This document shows, one piece after another, positions 53,848 to 61,719 of a stretch of 64,000 bases of DNA. The notes beneath the pieces were generated by a model. The model searched no databases, had not been told where the DNA came from, and saw nothing but the letters and a program-made list of their open reading frames with translations. Position 1 is the stretch's first letter; each line of letters begins with the position of its first letter. The stretch lies in NCBI RefSeq assembly GCF_040529335.1, contig NZ_CP159534.1, positions 1,426,001 to 1,490,000 of the forward strand, read 5' to 3'. Source of the DNA: Streptomyces sp. HUAS MG91. GTDB lineage: Bacteria; Actinomycetota; Actinomycetes; Streptomycetales; Streptomycetaceae. The position numbers and the translations under genes were made by a program.

Positions 53848-55011
53848 TCAGTCCCGGGCCAGCCCGAACCTCGACCTGAAGCGCCCGAGCCGCTCGTCCT
53901 CGGCCACCGCCGCCGCGCCCTGGGTCACCGTCTCGTACACGGAGAGGATGTCGGCGCCGACCGTCGACCAGTCGAAGCGGCGCACGTGCTTGCTGCCGCG
54001 TTCGCGCAGTTCGGCGCGGCGGTTGGGGTTGCCGAGGAGTTTGACGGCCGCCTCGGCCAGCGCGTCGGCGTCCTCGTTGGCGAAGAGTTCGCCGGCCGCG
54101 CCCTGATCGAGGACCTGGGCGAAGGCGTCCAGGTCGGAGGCGAGCACGGGGGCGCCCGCCGACATCGCCTCGACCAGGATGATGCCGAAGGACTCGCCGC
54201 CGGTGTTCGGGGCGACGTACACGTCGACGCTGGCGAGCAGCCGCGCCTTGTCCTCGTCGCTGACCATGCCGAGGAACTCGACCCGGTCGCGCATCTCGGC
54301 GGGCAGCGAGGCGACGGCCTCCTCCTCGTCGCCGCGGCCCGCGACCAGCAGCCGTGTCCCCGGGCGTTCGGCGAGGATCCTGGGCAGCGCCTTCATGAGG
54401 ACCGGCAGGCCCTTGCGGGGCTCGTCGATCCGCCCGATGAAGCCGAGGGTGTCTCCCTGCCACTCGGGCTTCGGCTCGGCCCGTGCGAAGAAGTCGACGT
54501 CGACGCCGTTGGGGATGACGACCGCGTCGCCGCCGAGGTGTTCGACGAGGGTGCGGCGGGCGTACTCGCTCACGGCGATGCGCGCGCTGATCTTCTCCAG
54601 CGCGGGCTGCAGGATCGGGTACGCCGCGATCATGGCGCGCGAGCGGGGGTTGGAGGTGTGGAAGGTGGCGACGATCGGGCCCTGCGCGGCCCAGCAGGTG
54701 AGGAGCCCGAGGGACGGCGACGCCGGCTCGTGGATGTGGATCACGTCGAAGGTGCCGTCGTGCAGCCAGCGGCGTACCCGCGCGGCGCTCAGGAAGCCGA
54801 AGTTGAGCCGTGCGACCGAGCCGTTGTACGGGACGGGCACGGCGCGGCCGGCCGAGACGACGTAGGGCGGCAGGGGGGTCTCGTCGTCCGCCGGGGCGAG
54901 GACGGAGACCTCGTGTCCCAGGGCGATGAGGTGCTCCGCCAGATCGCGGATGTGGAACTGGACGCCGCCGGGCACGTCCCAGGAGTACGGGCAGACGATT
55001 CCGATCCTCAC
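53848..55011 (-). CDS. pimA: Phosphatidylinositol alpha-mannosyltransferase, PimA type
   Basis: A GT-B glycosyltransferase (GT4-like) of 387 residues, starting VRIGIVCPYSWDVPGGVQFH, the typical PimA N-terminus. HIHEPASPSLG contacts the donor region, IPNGVDVDFF is near 165, and the acidic GESFGIILVEAMSAG (about 280-294) binds GDP-mannose. It forms one overlapping operon (GTGA) with the acyltransferase and CDP-alcohol phosphotransferase, the mycobacterial pimA-patA-pgsA order. Confidence 0.93.
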   Translation of the reverse strand: MRIGIVCPYSWDVPGGVQFHIRDLAEHLIALGHEVSVLAPADDETPLPPYVVSAGRAVPVPYNGSVARLNFGFLSAARVRRWLHDGTFDVIHIHEPASPSLGLLTCWAAQGPIVATFHTSNPRSRAMIAAYPILQPALEKISARIAVSEYARRTLVEHLGGDAVVIPNGVDVDFFARAEPKPEWQGDTLGFIGRIDEPRKGLPVLMKALPRILAERPGTRLLVAGRGDEEEAVASLPAEMRDRVEFLGMVSDEDKARLLASVDVYVAPNTGGESFGIILVEAMSAGAPVLASDLDAFAQVLDQGAAGELFANEDADALAEAAVKLLGNPNRRAELRERGSKHVRRFDWSTVGADILSVYETVTQGAAAVAEDERLGRFRSRFGLARD

Positions 55012-55922
55012 GCGGGCCGCTCCTCGAAGTGCTCGAGATCCGCGAGCCACAAGCGCTGCAGCATGTGCCAGTCCTCCGGGTGGTCGGCGATCCCCGTGGC
55101 GAAGGCATCGGCCAGCGCCTGTGTCATGACAGACGTCTTCTCGGCGCGGGTACCTGTCTCCGGTACGTCGATGGGCGGGTGGACGCGGCCGCGCATGACG
55201 GCCGATTCGTCGTACCAGAGGGTGACCGGCAGCAGCAGTGCGCCGGTCTGCTGGGCGAGCATGGCCGGGCCCGCCGGCATCCGGGTCGGCTCGCCGAAGA
55301 ACTTCACCTCGACGCCCGACGAGGACAGGTCGCGGTCGGCGACCAGGCAGACGAGGCCGCCCGCGCGCAGCCGGCGTGCCAGCGTGCCGAAGGCGGCGCC
55401 GCCGGTGTGCGGCAGCACCTCCATGCCCAGGCCCTCGCGGTAGGCGACGAACCGGTCGTAGAGCGTCTCCGGCTTGAGCCGCTCGGCGACCGTCGTGAAG
55501 GGAGTCTCCAGCTTGGTGGTGACCCAGGCGCCCGCGAGGTCGTAGTTGCCCATGTGGGGCAGGGCGAGGACGACGCCCTTGCCGGCGGCGAGGCCGTCGA
55601 CGAGATGGTGGACGTCCTGGGGCGTGAAGCCGTTCCGGATGCGGTCCTTGCTCCAGGTGGGGAGCCGGAAGGACTCCATCCAGTAGCGCAGGTACGACCG
55701 CATGCCGGCCTTGGACAGCCGCGCCAGGTGCTCGGGGCTCGCGTCGGGGACCACGCGCGCGAGATTCGCCTCCAGCCGGAGCACGCCCTTGCCGCGCTTC
55801 TTCCAGACGGCGTCCGCGATGGTCCGGCCGAGGCGGGTGGCGACCGGTTCGGGCAGCTTCTTGACCCCGGCCCAGCCGAGCCCGTACAGCGCGTCGGTGA
55901 TCCGTTCCTGCGCGCCGCTCAC
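55008..55922 (-). CDS. PI-mannoside acyltransferase (LpxL/HtrB family)
   Basis: A 304-residue protein of the lysophospholipid acyltransferase superfamily. The catalytic HX4D is visible in LALPHMGNYDLAGA near 120, and substrate-binding GGLVCLVADRDLSSSGVEV near 205. Position and length match mycobacterial PatA, which acylates PIM. The start is GTG overlapping the pgsA-type stop (GTGA), and it is likewise coupled to the mannosyltransferase. Confidence 0.9.
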   Translation of the reverse strand: MSGAQERITDALYGLGWAGVKKLPEPVATRLGRTIADAVWKKRGKGVLRLEANLARVVPDASPEHLARLSKAGMRSYLRYWMESFRLPTWSKDRIRNGFTPQDVHHLVDGLAAGKGVVLALPHMGNYDLAGAWVTTKLETPFTTVAERLKPETLYDRFVAYREGLGMEVLPHTGGAAFGTLARRLRAGGLVCLVADRDLSSSGVEVKFFGEPTRMPAGPAMLAQQTGALLLPVTLWYDESAVMRGRVHPPIDVPETGTRAEKTSVMTQALADAFATGIADHPEDWHMLQRLWLADLEHFEERPA

Positions 55923-56581
55923 GAGGCGGCCTCCTCCTGGGCCGACGCGGCCGCCTCGGCCTCGGCGGACTCCCGGCGCACCGTCACCACGCGCTGGATC
56001 AGAGTGACGAGGCTGCCGGCCGCGACGATCCACAGCGCGACGGGCAGCAGGTACTGAATGCCGGGCACGCCGAACTTGTGCAGACCCGCGAAGCCCGCGG
56101 CCACCAGGGTGATGACGAGCCGCTCGGCACGCTCGACCAGGCCGTTCACGGCGACCGGCAGGCCGATCGATTCTCCACGGGCCTTCGTGTACGAGACGAC
56201 CTGGCCGCTGGCGAGGCAGAAGATGGACACCGCGCACAGCGTGTTGTCGTCGCCGCTGCCCGCGTACCAGAGCGCGAGGCCGCCGAAGATGGCGCTGTCG
56301 GCGACGCGGTCGAGCGTGGAGTCCAGGAAGGCGCCCCAGCGGCTGGAGCGGCCGAGCTGGCGCGCCATGTTGCCGTCCACGAGGTCCGAGAAGACGAACA
56401 GCGTGATGACGATCGTGCCCCAGAAGAATTCCCCGCGCGGGAAGAAGACCAGCGCTCCCGCCATCACTCCGGCCGTGCCGAGGAGAGTGACCGTGTCGGG
56501 ACTCACCCCGCGACGGATGAGAAACGCGGCGAACGGTGTGAGGACACGCGTGAAGAATGCACGCGCGTACTTGTTCAGCAT
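55919..56581 (-). CDS. pgsA: CDP-alcohol phosphotransferase (phosphatidylinositol-phosphate synthase type)
   Basis: A 220-residue membrane enzyme with about six helices. The CDP-alcohol phosphotransferase motif D-x2-D-G-x2-A-R-x8-G-x3-D-x3-D is complete (DLVDGNMARQL...GAFLDSTLD, about 66-92). In this operon context it most likely makes PI phosphate from CDP-diacylglycerol and inositol phosphate, feeding PimA, despite the traditional pgsA name. The C-terminus is Glu/Ala-rich. Confidence 0.92.
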   Translation of the reverse strand: MLNKYARAFFTRVLTPFAAFLIRRGVSPDTVTLLGTAGVMAGALVFFPRGEFFWGTIVITLFVFSDLVDGNMARQLGRSSRWGAFLDSTLDRVADSAIFGGLALWYAGSGDDNTLCAVSIFCLASGQVVSYTKARGESIGLPVAVNGLVERAERLVITLVAAGFAGLHKFGVPGIQYLLPVALWIVAAGSLVTLIQRVVTVRRESAEAEAAASAQEEAAS

Positions 56582-56854
56582 GGCCTTCCCGAGGGTCGGT
56601 GCCGCGTGGCCCCTCTGGCCACCGGCTGGCCCATCGTAGCCACGCGCGCCCGGATACGGCCGCCGGGCCACCACGCGCGCGTGCGATCTCGTACGACGTA
56701 TGGACGCACCGTGACCGGAGTGGAAAGCTCGAAGGCACCGCGGGCGTCGCCGAGGCCGCCTCCCAACACGCGGGTTCGCGTGTCCGCATGCCGTGACCAC
56801 GGCGTCCCGACAAGGGCCACCTCACCGTGAGAACGAACCGGGAGGCAAGGACAC
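56582..56854. promoter_or_regulatory. Divergent intergenic region, pgsA / EF-G2
   Basis: A 273-nt gene-free region. It contains the hairpin ACACGCG-GGTT-CGCGTGT (56766-56783) and the small palindrome GCCGTGACCACGGC near 56790. No confident promoter was assigned to either gene. The EF-G2 ribosome site (AGGCAAGGA) is at its right end. Confidence 0.5.
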
Positions 56855-59071
56855 ATGGGCGACAAGGCGAACGGACATCCCGGAGCCGCCGGCAGGGCGA
56901 CGACGGCCGACCATCCCGCGTCCGTACGGAATGTGGTGCTGGTCGGCCACAGCGGATCGGGCAAGACGACCCTGGTGGAGGCGCTCGCGCTGACCGCGGG
57001 GGCGGTGAACCGGGCGGGCCGGGTCGAGGACGGCACGTGCGTCTCCGACTACGACGAGATCGAGCACCGCCAGCAGCGCTCGGTCCAGCTCTCCCTCGTC
57101 CCGGTGGAGTGGGGCGGCTTCAAGATCAATCTGCTGGACACCCCCGGCTACGCGGATTTCGTCGGGGAACTGAGGGCCGGTCTGCGGGCTGCGGACGCGG
57201 CCCTTTTCGTGGTCTCGGCGGCGGACGGCCCCGAGACCATGGCCGGGGCCACCCGGATGGTGTGGGACGAGTGCGCGGCGGTCGACATGCCGCGGGCCAT
57301 CGTGGTCACCCACCTGGAGGCGGCCCGGGCCGGCTTCGGGGAGGTGACCCGCGCCTGCGCCGAGTCGTTCGGCGGCGACGACCCCGACGCCGTCCTGCCG
57401 CTGTACCTGCCGCTGCACGGGGCGCAGGGGGCGGACGGGCACGCGTCGGTGACGGGGCTGATCGGGCTGCTCTCCGAGCGGCTGTACGACTACGCGTCGG
57501 GCGAACGCAAGGAGTCCGAGCCCGACGCCGGGCAGCTGCCGCGGATCGAGGAGGCCCGCAACCGGCTCATCGAGGGGATCATCGCGGAGAGCGAGGACGA
57601 GACCCTGATGGACCGCTATCTGGGCGGCGAGGACGTCGACGTCAAGACGCTTGTCGAGGACCTGGAGCGGGCGGTGGCGCGGGGTGTCTTCCACCCGGTG
57701 CTCGCCGCGGCCCCGGCCGCCGAGGGCGGTCGGCAGGGCATCGGGACGGTCGAACTCCTGGAGCTGATCACGGGCGGTTTCCCGAGCCCCCTGGAGCGCG
57801 CGGCGCCGGCCGTGACGACACCGGGCGGGGCGGCCCGCGCGGTCACGTCCTGCGATCCGGACGGCCCGCTGGTCGCGGAGGTCGTGAAGACCGCCTCCGA
57901 TCCCTATGTCGGCCGGGTCTCCCTCGTACGGGTCTTCTCCGGCACCCTGCGCCCGGACGAGACGGTGCACGTGTCGGGGCACGGGCTCGCGGACCGCGGC
58001 CACGAGGATCGCGCCCTCCACGAGGCGGACGAGCGGGTCGGGTCCCTGTCGGCGCCGTTCGGCAAGCAGCAGCGCTCCCTGACGCACTGCATCGCCGGCG
58101 ATCTCGCCTGCGTGGCGAAGCTGAACCGGGCGGAGACCGGCGACACGCTCTCCGCGAAGGACGACCCGCTGCTGATGACACCGTGGGACATGCCGGACCC
58201 GCTGCTGCCGCTGGCGATCCAGGCGCACAGCAAGGCCGACGAGGACAAGCTGTCGCAGGGCCTGTCGCGGCTGGTCGCGGAGGATCCGACGATGCGGCTC
58301 GAACAGAACCAGGACACCCATCAGGTGGTGCTGTGGTGTCTGGGCGAGGCGCACGCGGACGTCGCGCTGGAGCGGCTGCGCAGCCGGTACGGCGTCCAGG
58401 TCGACGTCATCGGGCACAAGGTCTCCCTGCGGGAGACGTTCGCGGGCCGGTCGGCGGGGCGCGGCCGCCATGTGAAGCAGTCCGGCGGGCACGGGCAGTA
58501 CGCGATCTGCGAGATCGAGGTGGAACCGCTGCCCGGCGGCTCGGGCATCCAGTTCGTGGACAAGGTCGTCGGCGGGGCCGTGCCGCGCCAGTTCATCCCG
58601 TCCGTGGAGAAGGGCGTGCGGGCGCAGGCCACCAAGGGGGTCGCCGCCGGGTATCCGCTGATCGACGTGCGGGTGACGCTGCTCGACGGCAAGGCGCACT
58701 CGGTGGACTCCTCGGACGCGGCGTTCCAGACGGCGGGCGCGCTGGCGCTGCGGGAGGCCGCCGCCGACACCCGGATCCATCTCCTGGAGCCGGTGGCCGA
58801 GGTCCAGGTCCTGGTCGGCGACGATTACGTGGGGGCGGTGATGAGCGACCTGTCCGGGCGGCGCGGCCGCGTCGTCGGCACCGAACAGGCGCCGGGCGGG
58901 CGCACCCTCGTACGGGCCGAGGTGCCGGAGATCGAGATCGGCCGGTACGCGGTCGACCTGCGCTCCCTGTCGCACGGCACGGCACGCTTCAGCCGCAGGT
59001 ATGCCCGGCACGAGCCGATGCCGCCGCAGATCGGCGACCGGATCCGCGAACAGGCCGGGAACACGCCGTAG
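56855..59071 (+). CDS. EF-G-like GTPase, EF-G2 (FusA2) paralogue
   Basis: 738 residues, slightly longer than EF-G. G1 is GHSGSGKTTLVEAL (about 31-44) and G3 DTPGYADFV. The switch I region reads EHRQQRSVQLSLV instead of the canonical ERGITI, and the G4 NKxD is replaced by VVTHLEAAR. Domains II to V follow (RVFSGTLRPDETV; GQYAICEIEVEPLPGG; domain IV GAALREAAADTRIHLLEP-like; MSDLSGRRGRVVGTE). Actinobacterial EF-G2 proteins bind GTP without ribosome-dependent hydrolysis in at least one reported case; this fits. Strong ribosome site. Confidence 0.9.
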   Translation: MGDKANGHPGAAGRATTADHPASVRNVVLVGHSGSGKTTLVEALALTAGAVNRAGRVEDGTCVSDYDEIEHRQQRSVQLSLVPVEWGGFKINLLDTPGYADFVGELRAGLRAADAALFVVSAADGPETMAGATRMVWDECAAVDMPRAIVVTHLEAARAGFGEVTRACAESFGGDDPDAVLPLYLPLHGAQGADGHASVTGLIGLLSERLYDYASGERKESEPDAGQLPRIEEARNRLIEGIIAESEDETLMDRYLGGEDVDVKTLVEDLERAVARGVFHPVLAAAPAAEGGRQGIGTVELLELITGGFPSPLERAAPAVTTPGGAARAVTSCDPDGPLVAEVVKTASDPYVGRVSLVRVFSGTLRPDETVHVSGHGLADRGHEDRALHEADERVGSLSAPFGKQQRSLTHCIAGDLACVAKLNRAETGDTLSAKDDPLLMTPWDMPDPLLPLAIQAHSKADEDKLSQGLSRLVAEDPTMRLEQNQDTHQVVLWCLGEAHADVALERLRSRYGVQVDVIGHKVSLRETFAGRSAGRGRHVKQSGGHGQYAICEIEVEPLPGGSGIQFVDKVVGGAVPRQFIPSVEKGVRAQATKGVAAGYPLIDVRVTLLDGKAHSVDSSDAAFQTAGALALREAAADTRIHLLEPVAEVQVLVGDDYVGAVMSDLSGRRGRVVGTEQAPGGRTLVRAEVPEIEIGRYAVDLRSLSHGTARFSRRYARHEPMPPQIGDRIREQAGNTP

Positions 59072-59084
59072 TCGGGGTACTTCC

Positions 59085-59137
59085 GGCCCCCGCGACCACC
59101 GACATCCCGCTTGGAGGGACGGATGTCGGTGGGGGCC
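59085..59137 (+). terminator. Terminator of the EF-G2 gene
   Basis: CCACCGACATCC (59096-59107) pairs perfectly with GGATGTCGGTGG (59121-59132) around a 13-nt loop. Flanking GGCCCC and GGGGCC extend the stem. It begins 14 nt after the stop codon. Confidence 0.88.
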
Positions 59138-59251
59138 GTTACGCTGGTCGACGATCAACATCATCAGGCCGATGAACCGATCAACAGGTGTGCGGGGCAG
59201 GGAAGTCGGGAAGAGCCGCAGCAGCGACGACATGCGGCGATGGGGGCGGCA

Positions 59252-60988
59252 GTGGCGGACGACGCATTCGATTTCAGGCCCGGGGCCCAGGTCCCGCTGC
59301 AGGGTTCCGCGGGACAGACCGCGGCGACCTTCGCCATCGCCTCGGCGGCGTACCGGGACGATCCGGCGGTCAAGATCGAGGAAGCCAACAACGACTGGCA
59401 CAAGTCCGAGGTGACCAGCGGCAAGTCGTCGCTGTTCGCGCCCAATCTCGGCGAGGCGTTCTCGCGCGCGGTGCAGCTGCGGATGCTGGGCGGCGGCCGC
59501 AAGCCCCTCATCCAGTCGTTCGGCACCGAGCCCCAGGTGGTCGTCGAGCACTGTCTCGCGGCGAACAACATCCGGCGCGGGCGCGACCGGCTGCTCACGA
59601 TCATCACCGTGGTCTTCGGGTTCCTGTTCCTGCCCGGTTTCCTGCTGTGGCTGGTCGCGTTCCAGATCCGCCAGCGGAACAACGCGCGGGTGGCGCTGGC
59701 GGAGAAGGAGGTCAAGGAGGCCTCGGGCAAGGGCGCGGCGGCGACGCGCGAGGCGAAGAAGCACGAGCGCGCGGCGCACGGCCGGTCGGCGGTCGCCACG
59801 ACGATCATGGCCATCATCGGCGTCGGCATCGTGATCCTGCTGATCAAGCTGCCGTTCGGCGGTTTCTGGGCCTGGTACCTGCGGGCGTGCTTCGTCATGC
59901 CCGTGATCGGCGCGTTCTGGGCGCGGCGGGTCTGCGAGCGGACCGCGCAGGATCTGCGCGACCGGTGGGACGGGCTGCTCTCCGGCGGCGGTATCGGCGC
60001 GAAGATCCCGGAGGCGGTGCCCGGCAGCCCCGGCGAGACCGCGGCCGAGCAGCTGCGCCAGAACCTGGCCAAGCTGAGCGCCGAGCAGCAGTCGAACACG
60101 GTGTTCTACGCCGGTCCCAAGGGCATCCTGGGCATGGGCACTCGCTGGGGCAGCTGGCAGCTCGCCGAGGATCTGGTCTCGCGCGAGCCGGGCAAGGAGA
60201 TCCACCCGTTCCGCAGCTGGGACGTCATCCGCGTGATCCACGACCAGCTGCGGATGCTGGAGCGGGGCCCGCTGCACACGGGCGGCTTCCCGACCCCGTC
60301 GATCAAGCACTGGATCGTCACCCCGATCGGGGAGAACGCGAAGGCGGTGGCCCGCCCCACGGGCGAGGACGTCGACGCGTTCCAGATCAAGCAGCACGAG
60401 ATACAGCGGATCTGCAACGAGCAGCAGTTCGGCAGCGGCGACCGTCACTACCTGGGCGTCCAGTTCACGCTCTGGGACGGCCAGTTGGTGATCACCATGC
60501 TGATCACGGTGACGGTGCTGCACGAGACGCTGCGCATCGAGGTGACCGGGCACGCGCTGGGCCCGGTGCACTCCCTGTTCACGTCGAAGCCCGAGGGGAA
60601 GACCAAGACGGTCGCCAAGTCCATACGGTTCTGGGAGACCACGGACAAGTCGCTCCCGCTGATCGAGGCGGACGACGCGGTCCGGATCGCCGTCCGCGCC
60701 CCCTTCTCCTGGTACCCGCCGCTCCTGGACTTCCTGGGCGGCAAGCTGGTCCTGCCCGAGCCGTTCGGGTTGCGGCACGCCTGGGCCGACCAGCCCTGGC
60801 GGCACCGCTTCATGGCGGACGACGCGCTGCGCACCGCGACCCCGGTGCTGCGCGTGGTCCACTCCGCGGCCATCAAGGTCCTGGAGGAACACGGCGTGGA
60901 CACCGAGAAGTTCGGCAACCGCTCCGGCGTCCTCAGCGGCCTGGTCCAGGACCCGTCTCCGCGCAAGGCCGACGTGTACGACGCGTAG
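59252..60988 (+). CDS. Large membrane protein of unknown function, two central helices
   Basis: 578 residues. The N-terminal ~120 are soluble (FRPGAQVPLQGSAGQTAATFAIASAAYR). A hydrophobic segment LLTIITVVFGFLFLPGFLLW lies near 120-139, then a charged Lys/Glu/Ala-rich helix, then a second membrane hairpin (TTIMAIIGVGIVILLIKLPFGGFWAWYL) near 185. A C-terminal soluble domain of ~350 residues has no recognisable motif. The start is uncertain: GTG at 59252 or ATG at 59240. The 3' end overlaps the convergent yczE gene by 56 nt. Function not recognised. Confidence 0.8.
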   Translation: MADDAFDFRPGAQVPLQGSAGQTAATFAIASAAYRDDPAVKIEEANNDWHKSEVTSGKSSLFAPNLGEAFSRAVQLRMLGGGRKPLIQSFGTEPQVVVEHCLAANNIRRGRDRLLTIITVVFGFLFLPGFLLWLVAFQIRQRNNARVALAEKEVKEASGKGAAATREAKKHERAAHGRSAVATTIMAIIGVGIVILLIKLPFGGFWAWYLRACFVMPVIGAFWARRVCERTAQDLRDRWDGLLSGGGIGAKIPEAVPGSPGETAAEQLRQNLAKLSAEQQSNTVFYAGPKGILGMGTRWGSWQLAEDLVSREPGKEIHPFRSWDVIRVIHDQLRMLERGPLHTGGFPTPSIKHWIVTPIGENAKAVARPTGEDVDAFQIKQHEIQRICNEQQFGSGDRHYLGVQFTLWDGQLVITMLITVTVLHETLRIEVTGHALGPVHSLFTSKPEGKTKTVAKSIRFWETTDKSLPLIEADDAVRIAVRAPFSWYPPLLDFLGGKLVLPEPFGLRHAWADQPWRHRFMADDALRTATPVLRVVHSAAIKVLEEHGVDTEKFGNRSGVLSGLVQDPSPRKADVYDA

Positions 60989-61610
60989 GCCCCGTCCACC
61001 TCTCGGTGCGGTACGTGAACCGGGGCATCCAGTACTGCGCCACCGGCCCCACCGACACCGCGTACAGCACCGTGCCGACGCCCACTCCCCCGCCAAGCAG
61101 CCAGCCGGCGGTGAGGACCACGAGCTCGATGGCGGTGCGCACGGTACGCACGCTGCGGCCCGTCAGGGCGGTGAGACCGGTCATCAGGCCGTCGCGCGGA
61201 CCCGGCCCGCAGCGGGCGCCGACATAGACGGCGATCGAGAGCCCGTTGAGGAGGATCCCGGCCGCGAGCAGCGCGGCGCGGGCCGGGAGCGCGAGGCCGG
61301 AGGGCAGCAGCCACAGCCCCAGGTCGCAGGACCAGCCCACGGTGAGGATGTTCGCGAAGGTGCCCAGGGTGGGGCGCTGGCGCAGCGGGATCCAGAGCAG
61401 CAGGACGGCCGCGCCGATCAGATTGGTGAGCGTGCCGAAGCTGAGCGGGACGTGGTGGGCGAGCCCTTCGTTGAGGACGCTCCACGGGGCGAGGCCCAGG
61501 CCCGAGCGGATCATGAGCGCGACGCTGAACCCGTACAGGAACAGGCCGGCGACGAGCTGCGGCAGCCGGCGGGCGGGCCGTTCGCGCAGCGGTACGTACG
61601 ACAGGGACAT
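60933..61610 (-). CDS. YczE/YyaS/YitT-family membrane protein
   Basis: A 225-residue protein with about five to six membrane helices: LPQLVAGLFLYGFSVALMI, LGLAPWSVLNEGLA, TLTNLIGAAVLLLW, GILLNGLSIAVYVGARCGPGPRDGLMTGL. The last segment (GARCGPGPRDGLMTG) is the YczE-type conserved motif. It is transcribed divergently from the MocR gene, a recurring pairing, which suggests that MocR controls it. The transported solute is unknown; a vitamin B6 compound is possible. Confidence 0.87.
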   Translation of the reverse strand: MSLSYVPLRERPARRLPQLVAGLFLYGFSVALMIRSGLGLAPWSVLNEGLAHHVPLSFGTLTNLIGAAVLLLWIPLRQRPTLGTFANILTVGWSCDLGLWLLPSGLALPARAALLAAGILLNGLSIAVYVGARCGPGPRDGLMTGLTALTGRSVRTVRTAIELVVLTAGWLLGGGVGVGTVLYAVSVGPVAQYWMPRFTYRTERWTGPTRRTRRPCAETGPGPGR

Positions 61611-61654
61611 CACAACTCCGGAGACAGGGCGTGCGCCGCGGAAGGGCGGCTTCA

Positions 61655-61705
61655 GGGCCAATGCCGTCACTCTGTAGATTGATTGGCCCGACATGCAGGG
61701 CCAAT
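61655..61705. promoter_or_regulatory. MocR operator with three GGGCCAAT half-sites
   Basis: GGGCCAAT at 61655-61662, its inverse ATTGGCCC at 61682-61689, and GGGCCAAT again at 61698-61705. The last two form an inverted repeat with an 8-nt spacer. They cover the yczE/mocR divergent promoter, and a possible -10 TAGATT for mocR lies at 61675-61680. The mixed direct/inverted pattern is typical of MocR-family operators. Confidence 0.7.
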
Positions 61706-61719
61706 CACGGGAGAATGGT

